The notes under the pieces were generated by a model. That model had not been told where the DNA came from and made no database searches. It saw only the letters and a list, made by a program, of their open reading frames with translations. From NCBI RefSeq assembly GCF_949628265.1, contig NC_088790.1, positions 5,212,545 through 5,276,544 on the forward strand: a DNA stretch of 64,000 bases. Direction: 5' to 3'. Positions 34,986 to 46,276 of this stretch are shown here, one piece after another; the stretch's first letter is position 1; each line of letters begins with the position of its first letter. Source of the DNA: Cloeon dipterum. Taxonomy: Eukaryota > Arthropoda > Insecta > Ephemeroptera > Baetidae. The translations under genes and the position numbers were made by a program.

Positions 34986-36984
34986 ATTTAAGATTCAAAG
35001 AAAATAATACAGAAATAATCAGCATTTTATAACTTATTTTCAAAATGCTTCAGAATACTCAAAAACTCCTCGATTATTTCATTTTTATAAGAATGATTAT
35101 TTTCCCTCAAAGGATTCAACTTCATATTTATTTTGAAATTTCCAAATGCACAAAGTTAAGCTCTGCTCATTTAAATATTTATTCTTTTGGCTTAAGTGAA
35201 ATTAGCATATCGCTCTGACAATTCAGAGAAAGAATAATAAGCACAACGACGATAGATCCGTTTGTTGTAAACCCAAGGAGGCAAAACACCTTGTCCTTCA
35301 GGGCTGCTCGTCAGAAAGCAAACATTGAGAGCGGACGCATCGTCTCTCCTCTCATTGGCCTTTCCCATGCAGCACAAGCAAAACGGCCGCACGTCACTTG
35401 GCAATGGCTATTTGCTTTGTGAGTGCCAGCAGCTGTAAAAACCAAACTGCAGACGATTCCTTGAAGTTGCACAAACTTCCTGCTGCTAATTTCACGTCGG
35501 CGCGGCGACAGCAAAACGCATTATTTGCATGTCACGGCGCCGTCAAACGCAAGAGCCGGCTAATCCAATTAGAGAATGTGACATAACCCTAGAGCAGGAA
35601 AAACAATGAACAATCGCACACGCATTTTGAAGGGAAAACAGGCAAAAGTTTTAGTTCCCCGACCGCGAATGTCACGCGAACGTTATTGTTCTCGAGAATC
35701 GGTTCAAAAATTGCCATTGCGCGGCAAATTGCGCCGTTTGAGGAGGACAGCCGGCAATTTGGTCCTCGCTCCTTCCTCAATGGCAGGAAAATAATGCGCA
35801 TACGAATATCGCAATTTCCTTTTTGTTGCGAAAGTACTTTTAACTAGTTTTTGCACGACATCAGTCTAAGTCAACTTTTCTCATCAGAACTTAAAATAAA
35901 GGGGTAGTCATTGCGCAGTTTTTTTGCAAAATTCCGATGGTAGAATCAGAGAATTGGAGGTTGTAATATTCGCAAAACACGCTAAACATAAAAAGAGTCG
36001 AAAAGTTCGGGTTTTGAAGAGTAATAATTTCTCGGAAATAAAAAAAAAACATTTTCACAGAAGTCATGGGACAACTTTTGCGTAAATTTGCATAATTATA
36101 AAATCCTGAGCTCATTTTCGAAATTTTAATTAGAAATAAAATCAGCAGTGACCTTTAATCTTGACCTAGAACAGCAAATTTGGTTTTAGTTCGATTGGGC
36201 TTGGCAGGAGGAATCCAAAGCAAACCTTTTTTTAAATACACCATGGGGAGAGGAGATACAATGTTTATGACGTAAAATGTACTAGTAAAGACTAATTTCT
36301 TGAATTTGCTTAACCTCATAATGCAAACCGACCCGTAACATTTCGTCTCTGTATTTGAACCTCAGCAGCTAAAAGTTCACAAGTAAATATTTAATGCAGA
36401 TAAATTATTTATGTTAGCAGCAATATTTTTAAATAAAGAAATTTCTCTGCAGCCAATTGGATTTCTTTGATAATTTTGTAGAGTTGTTTCCAAGAATTTT
36501 TTATGCTAGATCGAGAGCCACATCATTTTATTGGCCATGAAAGCGTTAGATGTAGAGAGCTGGCGGATAAATTGTAAAATTCTAATTTCATTTCTACGCA
36601 GGATTATCAACCAGAGCTTCACTAATTACTAAATTGCTAATCAGGCAAGAATGTGGTTCATCCTTTGTTGGGCGCTCGAGCCGCCGCGTTCACCGGGAGC
36701 GAAAAAGAAACTTTCTTAAGCCGACAACACGAACGAAGGACCAAAAGTCGAGAGTAAGCATTTAATTGCACGTGAGAATCGAGAAAAAAAGAGCCAAAGA
36801 GTCACCGAAAACGTGGAAGGAGAAGTGTGTCATATTTTATCTTCAAGTGCCACGAAAAATATAAATTCAGTTTTGGCACTTTGCATATTATCTCAGGAAA
36901 CACAGTTTCCACGAGATGAATGCGAATTTGCACGCACGCGGCTGATTATGCTATTAACAATTTGCTTTCTCCTTTCGTTCGCAC

Positions 36985-37001
36985 AAACACACACACACAC
37001 A
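36985..37001. repeat. (AC)n microsatellite
   Basis: About seven AC units. Confidence 0.8.
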
Positions 37002-38099
37002 TGCCCTGACAGATTTATGTAAATATCGCCGCGTCGTGGAATATAGAAGTGCACTGAACTCGCCTCGAGCTTTGAAATCACACTCAAGGCAATATAAATA
37101 GACCAGGAATTTACAAGTAGGAAATTTCTTTCTCTTTCACTCGCTCAATGCATGTCTGGTGGATTGGAAAAATTGCACGCTTTCGCAATGCCGCTCATTT
37201 TTGAACGCTTTATGGCAAATATTAGCGATTTATTGTGCAACGCAATCCGATTTAATTGCTTCAGGAAATATTTCGTGTTTGATAATCCATTTCACTCTTG
37301 GCTGACGCAAAGATTCAGAGGCGTGAAATGTTTATTTTTTATTTTAGTGAGTTGACTAAACGAGGTCGCGTGCGTTTGGTCCAGTGACTTTTTATTAATC
37401 TTATGAATTCTTCGCATTCGTTGAAAACATTCATTTTAATTATATCAAGAAGTATCATGTGCCTCGGAAAACAGAAAAAATTACATTCCTTAGAACACTC
37501 TTAATGAGTTAAAGTGTATAATAAAAGTAAGCGGATAATGGAATTAAAAATAGGATGATCTAAGTAGGATACTATTTTAATTGAACATTTAATTATACTT
37601 GCTCTATAAATGCTAATTTACTAGTTCTAAACTTCAGACATAACTCGAAAAAACGTAACTTATTCATTTAAATAAAACATGAGGCGCAAAGTCGAGTTTT
37701 TTCAATAAAATTCATCGGTTTAATTAATATAAAATAAACAACAATACCAATAAAATAGATATTAGAATCAACAAGTCGATATTTTAATGAAAGAAAAAAA
37801 ACAAATGCAAACGTTTTAAAAGTCCCCTGCTGACGATAATCTTTAGCCGGCACTTTGAAGTTTTAAAACGCTTGTTCACATAATTGTCGTCGATCACTAA
37901 TAACTTAATCTCGACGAGCAGCTTTTACTCAGCAAAATCTTTCCAAACAATTTGTTTTAATTATAAATGGCGAACAATCTTCACCTTCAAAATGCCTCTA
38001 CGACACAATGGAAATAATTAAATTGATTTGTTATAGGTTGACAAATAACAATATTTCAAATTGTTGGCTCTCTAATTTAATTAATTAAAAATCTCTATT

Positions 38100-38335
38100 A
38101 TGTGCAACAAATTGCTGATTTGCCGAATTTCTAAAAAGTAATACATTTTGTAAATTATTTTTCGCTTGACTTTGATATCTAACGTCGCGATCTATCCAAT
38201 TGTGTGCGAATTAAAAGATAAATGTCCCTTCAGGCGAAATTAATTATGATTTTCAATGAGGAGACAGTGCTCGCAGCTTGATTAGCATGCACAAACATTT
38301 GAGCCGGTTTTCTAAAAAAATTAAAAGGCAACATG
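38100..38335 (+). repeat. Dispersed repeat family B, copy 1
   Basis: Ordered landmarks: TTTGCCGAATTTCT, GCGATCTATCCAATTGTGTG, TTATGATTTTCAATGAGGAG, GCTTGATTAGCATGC, TTTGAGCCGGTTTTCT and AAAAGGCAAC. It is shared with copies at 40.0, 55.8 and 58.2 kb, all in the same orientation. No open frame or terminal inverted repeat seen. Confidence 0.65.
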
Positions 38336-38539
38336 AGAAAATTTTAGCGCTCTCCTAATTTTTAGATAATTTTAAAGGCACACATTTTTCCAAATTTTTG
38401 GTACAGTTCCACTTAAGAATTAAACCAATCACGGCCCTATTTTTTATTTAAAATAGTTCAGGAGAAAATACAAATTCCATTATAAATGAAAGGTGCAACC
38501 TGGAGCCGTTCACTGAGATAGAAATAATCAACCTATTCA

Positions 38540-39060
38540 ATCTGACCAGTGCATTCCTGGGCGTGCACCACATTGTCGCAAAACAGCAAATCCGCGAAGC
38601 AAAAAGCGAAAGGAAACCGCCTAACCAAAACACGCAAAAATGCGGAATTGTTTGTTTGTGTTGGTGCAAAGTACTTACATTCGAGAAAGCAGAAAATGGT
38701 CCTGCGGTGGCTGCTTGCTATCCCGTGGCAAAGAAAAAAAACCGGCACAAACACTGTCGTCGTCGGACTGTATAATCAATCACTGGATCGGGCAGAGAGC
38801 GAGCTGGACAGCAGCCACTGAGGAGAAACAACTTTTTGGGCCGGTGCAGAGAGGCAGACTGAGTGTGCCGCGAGAGAATCCGCCGCGCCGCCGCGAGTGT
38901 GGCACATTTTCTGCGGCCCCTCCTCTCTCTCTCTCCGCGCTCAGCAGCCTTCTCTCGCAGGTGCGCCTCTCGCACAATCTAGGCTACACAGATTTTCATT
39001 AATGCACATCACCTGCAGCGCAAAATTGTTGTGAGCTGCGGCCGCTCGCTCGCTCACTCG
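38540..39060. promoter_or_regulatory. CpG-rich block, possible promoter with 5' UTR exon
   Basis: GC- and CpG-rich stretch with CCGCGCCGCCGCG, a CT-rich tract (38922-38937) and TCTCGCAG|GTGCGC near 38960 that could be a splice donor. Frames on both strands are open because of composition and resemble no protein. The gene it would serve is unknown. Confidence 0.3.
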
Positions 39061-39429
39061 CAATCAAAGATGGAGCCGTGCATGCTTGACCCGTGGAAAA
39101 ACAATGTGCAGCTTTTTCCTCGTGATGAGCGCCAACTCGATTTTTTTTTCGTTATTTCACCGGCAATCAAAAAATTTTCACTTTCTCTGAACTCGGAGCA
39201 GAGATTTTTTTAACTTTTATGGTGCGCTGTAAAGATAATTGTGCGGTGCTTCCACCGAATTCGGCCCTCTGAACTCTCGCTGCTGCTTCTATTTTTTCCT
39301 TGTGTGCTCGTAAAAATCAATATAGATATAGTGCAATTTTATTGCTCTGCTCCTGATACTTCATCTTAACTTCATTCCTTGCCAGCTTCATAGGTTTTAT
39401 TTTCAAATTAAAAGCATTCAAGCTGGATT

Positions 39430-39708
39430 TTACAAAAAAAATATGTCTTTGACGAGGCATATATACACGAAATAATTTTCCTCTGAAGTAATTTCATCAT
39501 GTAGGTGGTAGGATTTCTCTCCTTTAAAATTACTTACCAAATATTCCAGGTAGTTCTTGCCTCTGTGGATGTTGTTTGGCAAAAGTAAAACCAATTGAAA
39601 AAAAGACTGTCTAAGTTTTTTTCGGATATTCTGGAATGAACCACCATTTTCAAGAACTGTAATTGAGGTAAAAAATAAAATGAAAAGCCTATAAACCCAT
39701 TCTTTCAT
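39430..39708 (-). CDS. Possible small secreted or membrane protein, 92 aa (uncertain)
   Basis: Starts MKEWVYRLFILFFTSITVLE, a plausible signal peptide or anchor, followed by a mixed basic stretch (IRKKLRQ, NNIHRGKNYLEYL). A strong donor sequence (TATTTG|GTAAGT at about 39535) lies in frame, so this could be a first exon spliced elsewhere. No homologue is recognised and the length is within what AT-rich DNA can give by chance. Confidence 0.22.
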   Translation of the reverse strand: MKEWVYRLFILFFTSITVLENGGSFQNIRKKLRQSFFQLVLLLPNNIHRGKNYLEYLVSNFKGEKSYHLHDEITSEENYFVYICLVKDIFFL

Positions 39709-40016
39709 GACAAGTTTTCAAAAAATCGCGAACAAAAATTGTAACTAGCTTTAATTTTAATTTTTTAATCTACTACAACGACACTCTTTTATTATTTTTA
39801 ATATTTCGCGTTTTGCATAAGTGTTGCTTCAAGGTGCTTCAAGGTGGTCTTCGATTAAATTTGTAACAAATCGTTCCCTATTTTTAATGAGTAACTGAAA
39901 TGTTACAGTAAATTAAGCTTTACATGTCAACAAAAAATATGAAAGTTTTACACTGTTCACTATATAGCAAGAAATTAGTTCAGTGAGTCTTTTGTTTGTG
40001 AAATTCAGCAACAGTT

Positions 40017-40275
40017 TAGCTCTACAATGTGCAATAGGGAAATCAAGAACGAGGAACAGTCAAATTTCAGATTTTGCCGTATTTCTCGAAAAAATTAAAT
40101 CATTTTTTCGCTTGAGTTCTTTCCCTCTCGTCGTGATCTATCCAAAAGTGTGTGAAATTTGAGAAAAATGTTGAGGAAAATTGTGAAATAAATCGTGATT
40201 TTAAATAAGTGCTCGCCGCTTGATTAGCATGAAAATCTTTTGAGCCGATTTTCTCAAAAATTTAAATGGCAACCC
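40017..40275 (+). repeat. Dispersed repeat family B, copy 2
   Basis: CAGTCAAATTTCAGA, TTTGCCGTATTTCTCG, GTGATCTATCCAAAAGTGTG, GCCGCTTGATTAGCATG, TTTTGAGCCGATTTTCTC and AAATGGCAAC in the family order. Confidence 0.65.
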
Positions 40276-40979
40276 TGTAAGTTTTAATTGGTTTTTAATC
40301 TTATTTTACCTATGTATTTATGTAGAACACACGATTAATTTTTATTCCCTAGGCTGGTGTTATGAAATCCAGGTGCATTAAAGAAAATAAAATATTCTTT
40401 AAATGAAATTCTAACCTCGATACTCTCTTTCAGCGTCTTAATTATTGTCGCCCTTAATCATAGTCTCTAAAATGGACCATTTAATTAAAATGAAAATATC
40501 TATAAAAAATTCCGACACCTGTGTCTGAGTATTTAAAATTTTCTACACGATAATTACGAAAAATTACCTCTTCCCTGTAATTTCTATTAAAATAATTTTT
40601 ATTTATCCATGATGAGGGTAAAAATAAAGGAAATAAATCACTCTTTATAACCGCGAGCAGCACCAAAGGGTTTATGTTCCTAAATTTTGATAATTGATAA
40701 AAAAATTATAATTAAATTACGATTATTTTCTGAGCGTCCAATTCTCAAATGAGCACGAATTATGCAATTTTAAAACTTTTTTGGACCTTGTAAACCGCAG
40801 ACAAATAAGTTATTCAGTGATAAATCCTTTGATCGGAGTGTGTAATAAAATTTAGACCAATAAATCCCACACAAGTTGCCCTTTGCAGTGAGAAACGACC
40901 AGTTCCACCCATGAAGAAAGCAAAATTGCCGCCAAGGTACTTATTACTCAATTTGCATAAAAAGCAGTAGACGACAAAT

Positions 40980-41059
40980 TATAAATCACCGCGCGCGGCT
41001 TACTATTTGCTCGCACACAACAAGCAGCTCGGCTTTGGATCGGGCACAAGCGGAGCAGG
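40980..41059 (+). promoter_or_regulatory. Candidate TATA promoter and short non-coding first exon
   Basis: TATAAA (40980-40985) is followed about 30 bp on by a GC-rich stretch and then by CGGAGCAG|GTAGGT (GT at 41059-41060), a good 5' splice site. It could be a remote 5' exon for a + strand gene such as the 46-kb PTB gene, which would place IMP3 inside its intron. Inference only. Confidence 0.25.
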
Positions 41060-43748
41060 TAGGTATATTTTTACGACATGAAGTCATAAGAGTGAAACAG
41101 AGACCACTCTTGCTCTTTCTTACCTTGGTCTATTAATTAAGGCAGCGCGCAGACGGTTTGATTTATGGAAAAGTGTCACTCGCGCGTCCATCCATCCACC
41201 TGGCGATGCTGATGAATGGCTCCGATATTATACATGCGCCGCCGCCAAATTAATAACGAATCGATCAACGTAATTTGCGCTCATTAATTTCGACACATGT
41301 CAAAGTTCAAACAACGGCAACTGTGTCGCCTATAAGCTATGCTATGCGAGCATTAGAGAAATTTATAATATCGCAGACACACGATACACGCATATGGAGT
41401 GGGAATATTCAATTTCTACTCGCGCCGTGCAACAAGTTGCAACAGCACATCATTCCACGCAAGGAGATGAAACAAAAAATGATAATGCTGATCACGAGCC
41501 GCATACATGCTGATTCAACAGATTTCAGGCGAAATTAAATTTGCTATTATGGCTAGGTGACTAGGGTTTTTTTCCAAATGTGAAATATACGACATATTAT
41601 TTGTTGCTTCACAATCTTCTCAAACATATCCAGCTGGCTAATCAATTTAGCTTTTCATACCTCTGATTGACGATTCGAATCTGAAAATTCCTAGAAAAAC
41701 CGGAGAATTCACATGCAACTCAACCCAAAATGATAAATATTACAAAACCAAGCCCAAAAATTGCATTTTATTTAGTAGTTTTTAAACAGGACGGCCACTC
41801 ACTACGACAAAGAGAAATTCTTACTAAAATATGCTGCATAGGAGACAAAAACCGAGTCAATCGGTATGGGGTGTAAACGAGTCACGTTCGCCTCTTTAGA
41901 AAATATTCTTCTGTCAGTTCGCGTGCAGATGTGCTAGAGGCAGCTGGTGGGTATTTCAATTGGCTTGGAATTACAATCCTCAATTAATTATGTAATTGCG
42001 CAGATTTTTAAATTGTATATCCTGGGCTGTTCAAGCAAATGGAAATTTTCCAATTCCAACAATTTCTTTTCTTTCTTGACCTTTTTAATGTTTTGCATAA
42101 ATCATATCCAGCAAGCACGGGAATGAACCAGAAAAAATAAATTTGTCTTTCAATGCCAACTTCTTGACTAATACAGACTGTATCGGGTCTTAAGGCTCCT
42201 CCAGTGGGATAATTATTCTATTAAAAGCAAGGAAACGTTGCTCTAATTGTAAGAACCGCAGCCGACTAGGGAAGGTAGACTACCCGTTGAACAGAAGTGC
42301 AAGGCATTTTGCATACACTAAAAGTATTTCAAAAGTCCAGACAACTTTTTAATTAAATAAATGGATGAAAAATAAAAATAATATCCTTAATTATGTTTAT
42401 AACTAGCTGATACAAAATTCTCCTCATTTATAGCATTAGAGTTAAAATCTCCCAAAGCAGAATCGCCATAATCTGGAATGGCATTTTCATTTTATGTATT
42501 TTAATTTAATAAAAACGAGCGAAATTGTGATTTCTCAATTATTAACAAAATGGTTGTCACGCCCAAATCTCATTGTATGGGTTCTATAGAGACCCTAATA
42601 AAGAATGCGATTTTGATTTTTTTTTAGATTTTGGAGATTTTGCACCTGGTTTGCAACTCACTACTGCGCACTATAATTGAATATTTGTCACCTTGAAACC
42701 CCCTCAGTAATACATCATGGGACGTGAAGACGAGTCAAGCAGTGCGCAGTTTGTGCATTGGTGACTCAACCCGAAATTTAGTTAATATATTACTGCGACC
42801 TCCGATCTTATAACAGGTTTGTCACCAAGTCTCGACTTCTGATCATCAGATTTACAAAAACTGCACACCGTTCGACTCGTCATGACCTTCCCTAGTAATT
42901 TAAGGGTGTCAACCTTTTCAACCGCTATTCCACCCCATAAAAATGGAGAAAAATGTACTTTTCGCAAGGTTAAACACAATTGGGCGTTTTTTTTAAATTT
43001 TAAATCGGTTAAATTCATTTTGAAAAATCATCCCTCTTTCTCACTCCCTTTGAACGAGTGTGCTAGACCACAGCAAGATTAGTTTTAAAATATGGTCGTA
43101 AGCGACACATCAATTTTCTCCTTGTCAGCGTTATCAGGGGGACACTTTTATGGTATTTATTGAAATATGACCCCCAACGAGCCTAAATTAAAAATTAAAT
43201 TATTTATTACAATGCCCTTAACTTTGATTCCGATTTTTACGTAAACATACATATAAGAAATTTTAGTAGCATTCAGTGCTCATTCGATGGACCGAGCTGG
43301 AGTACCGGGAGTCAATTAAATAATTTAATTTCTGTTATTTTCCCTAGATGAACACACGTCACAGAAATATGAGATATAAAAATTATCGAGAATGGATCAG
43401 CTCTGCGCGGATTTACTCGATAAGGTTGGATGGCTATAAGTGAAATTTAATTAATAAATAGCTAATAATAATTTCATCCTATAAAATTATATCAATAATT
43501 AAATTTCTCTCGAAAAAGCTAATAATTATATACGATATACCGCATCGATACTGATTGAGTAAATCCACGCAATAGGCCTGCTATGTGGATGTTAAATGTT
43601 TGCCATGAGCAGTATCCCTCAGCCATCTAGCGGCGAAATTTTGAATTAACTCAGTAAATAAATAAACCTCAACGTAGTTAACACGTGAGGTTTGCTGGGT
43701 TTGCTTTGCAACTCTGTAGGATTTTTTGCTGGATAATTCATAGTCAAA

Positions 43749-44974
43749 ATGGTCCGAAAACTTAAATTTCACGAGCAAAAGCTGCTCAAAAAAGTTGATT
43801 TCATCAGTTGGGAAGAAACGAACAATGTGCACGAGGCGAAAATTATGAAACGCTTCCATATTCAAAAGAGGGACGAGTACGCAACGTAAGTTTTGATATT
43901 TATTTCCCCCTAAAAATTACAATGAATGTGTAATTATTTTCAGATACAAAAAGCTGTCACGAGAAACGCGAGAGCTGGTGCGGAAAATCCAAGAGCTGGA
44001 GCAGAATGATCCGTTCCGGATTGAAAGTAGCAGCCAGGTCCTGGAAAAGCTGCACATGCTTGGTTTGATTCACACAAGAGACAGTCTTGAACATTGCAAC
44101 AAGGTCACAGCGTCGTCTTTCTGCAAAAGACGCCTGCCTGTCGTGATGGTCAAGTCGAAGATGGCGGAGAACCTCAAATTGGCCACCAAGCTGGTGCAGC
44201 AGGGCCATGTCAGGGTCGGAACTGAGGTCGTCAAAGACCCTGCCTTCTTAGTCTCTAAGTGAGAATGAATTTCATTAATATTTTACATTGCAGATCTGAA
44301 GAATAAATTAAGCAAAAAAAAAACTAAAATGAAAAAATGTACTATTATTTGGATGCTTTGTTTTTATTATATGTAGTTAAATTTTAGTTCTGCAAAGCTA
44401 TATTTTTATTTATTGTCTCGTTTCTGCCTTAAACTTGTACTCTCCTGTGATGTTTACATGGACCACCAGTCCAAAATTTTGTATCCAAGTTAAGGAAAAA
44501 CTTAAAATTCATTATAAAATCCCATTTTTGTCCAATCATGATGCTTTTTTAAACACAGACTTCCCTTGACAAGATAAATTGATTACAGTGTCATAATTTC
44601 TGAAAATCTTTTAGAATTGTTTTAAACGTTTTTTTTCAAATATGAACGGTTATTAAACTTAAGCTTCGCAAACAATTATTAGCAACACATTCTTTTTACC
44701 TTTCCTTGAAATGAAAATTATAAATAAAAGGCTAAAATTTCAATTAAATAATTAAGACGTTTATGATTCATTTTTTTTTTAAAGATGACAATTATTTGCT
44801 GATTTTCAGGAACTTGGAAGATTTTGTGACCTGGGTTGATACATCAGCAATTCGTAAACACGTCATGGAATACAACGGAATGGTAATAATTTTATTTAGA
44901 TCTTCAATATTTTTATCATTTTGTGACATTCCAATTTGGTGTTGCAGAGAGATGACTTTGATTTATATGGCTGA
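43749..44974 (+). CDS. IMP3: U3 snoRNP protein IMP3
   Basis: Nucleolar component of the Mpp10-Imp3-Imp4 complex that helps U3 snoRNA pair with pre-rRNA during small-subunit maturation. Exons 43749-43885, 43944-44258, 44810-44882 and 44948-44974 join in phase to 183 aa (human 184). [18 protein letters not shown] at the start is nearly identical to human IMP3. The S4 RNA-binding region follows ([32 protein letters not shown]), then [21 protein letters not shown] and a last nine-codon exon ending RDDFDLYG (human RDDFDLEA). The tiny terminal exon explains why the frame seems to run off after NGM. Full length and probably functional. AATAAA lies at 45068. Confidence 0.96.
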
Positions 44975-45067
44975 AACTGCAGTGTATTTCGAAAGGACGC
45001 GTTATTTTGTGAAAGTGGTAAAGTTAAATTCTGTGAATAATTCAAGAAGGTTATTAACTGCCAAATC

Positions 45068-45073
45068 AATAAA
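45068..45073 (+). promoter_or_regulatory. Poly(A) signal of IMP3
   Basis: First AATAAA after the IMP3 stop, about 94 bases downstream. Confidence 0.6.
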
Positions 45074-45079
45074 TGTTTC

Positions 45080-46276
45080 TCTTAATAATTGAAAGAAAAA
45101 CTTGGTTTGAAATAATATCATCCATTTTGGGAATGGAATTTGGGTCAAATCAGCGCCAATCATCAGATATGTGGTGTGCCCCAAGCGATTTATTGTATGA
45201 AAGGAAGCCTTACAGTGGAGTAACCGCATACATCCTCTTTGCGCAGCTGATCACCTGCAAATTGGGTTTCAATTACCTTGGTAGACATGCCGCTTTACTG
45301 TTTGTGAAACCTAAAAGCTTCGCTGCAATTGATATTTTTTCAAGATGTAATAATTGTTCCAATGAAACTAATTCGCGCGGGAGAATGATGTCTGGACAAA
45401 TTAAGACAAAGCAGAAAAAATAAGAAAAATTCCAAAGTTTGAGATGGAAAATTTCCCTCTGATTTTTAAGAAACTAGTTGAAAATTGATTTAAAAATTCA
45501 GTTTTGCTCAATTTGACCGAATATTTGTCCAAAGCAAGCAACATTATTTTTAACTGCCCTAGATATTGAAACTGATTTTCTAAAATAATATTTTTGTAAT
45601 AATTTGAAATGCCGGAAAAAGAACGATAACATTGATTTTGTTAATTTAAACTTCATTTTCCTCCAATTAAACTGCGTTTTTCTGCAACTAGTAATTTTTT
45701 GCATTTATGGACCAATGACGCATTAGTTTTTGTTCTTTTAACCTTAAAAATCCTTTATTTAATGATTTTTGCGTTCCAGAAGGCAATGAAAAATTAATAA
45801 AAATTTTATATCAATTAAAAACCCCAATTTTGATTAAGTTTCGTACACAGCAGATTGGAACCCATATTAATTGCGATCAGAGGTGAGCCGTGCGTGAAGT
45901 TACGGTGATGCGACTGAGCACGGAGGCTACTTCTTGGGGCGGCCAACAGGTAGGCAACGCAGCACAAGACGTACATGCGGGCAGGTAGTGTCTTGAGTGC
46001 GCGCCTGCGCTGACGCCCACCTGCTAGAAGGTTAGCTGCGCTGGCTGCTGGCTGGCAGTCGCCTTCAGAAGACGAGTGACTCGCGAGCAGAGGGGATCCG
46101 CGCGCCGCCGCCTGACACTATTTGCCAGCTGCACCCCTCGAGTGAGTGGTTGGACACGCGCGGCGAAGCAGGATTATTTTAGTGAGCAGTGCGGGTGAAC
46201 ATGTGATCAGGGTCCAACTGGACGCGCGAGACAAGCACACGAGGTCGCGAGAAAAAGGTCTGAACGGTGTGGAAGC
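45080..46276. promoter_or_regulatory. Spacer and GC-rich 5' region of the 46-kb PTB gene
   Basis: 45.08-45.84 kb is AT-rich with no recognised exon. From about 45.88 kb the sequence becomes GC-rich up to the ATG at 46277 and probably holds promoter and 5' UTR. Splice-like sites occur (GAG|GTGAGC near 45882, CAG|GTAGGC near 45950, ATTTTAG|TGAG near 46181), so the leader may be spliced. Confidence 0.4.

Larger units (their letters stand above)
33527..43748. other. Gene-free region before IMP3
   Basis: No recognised exon. Landmarks: GGGATGTGCAAAA-type end (inverse) at about 33612-33627, GC-rich block 33.95-34.3 kb, CpG-rich block 38.55-39.06 kb, two family B repeats, a small open frame at 39.4-39.7 kb and a TATA/5'-splice-site arrangement at 40.98-41.06 kb. 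Confidence 0.45.

Noticed and set aside
38549-39002. Several overlapping frames on both strands in the CpG-rich block
   Set aside because: Compositional; arginine/serine-rich in all frames with no family likeness.
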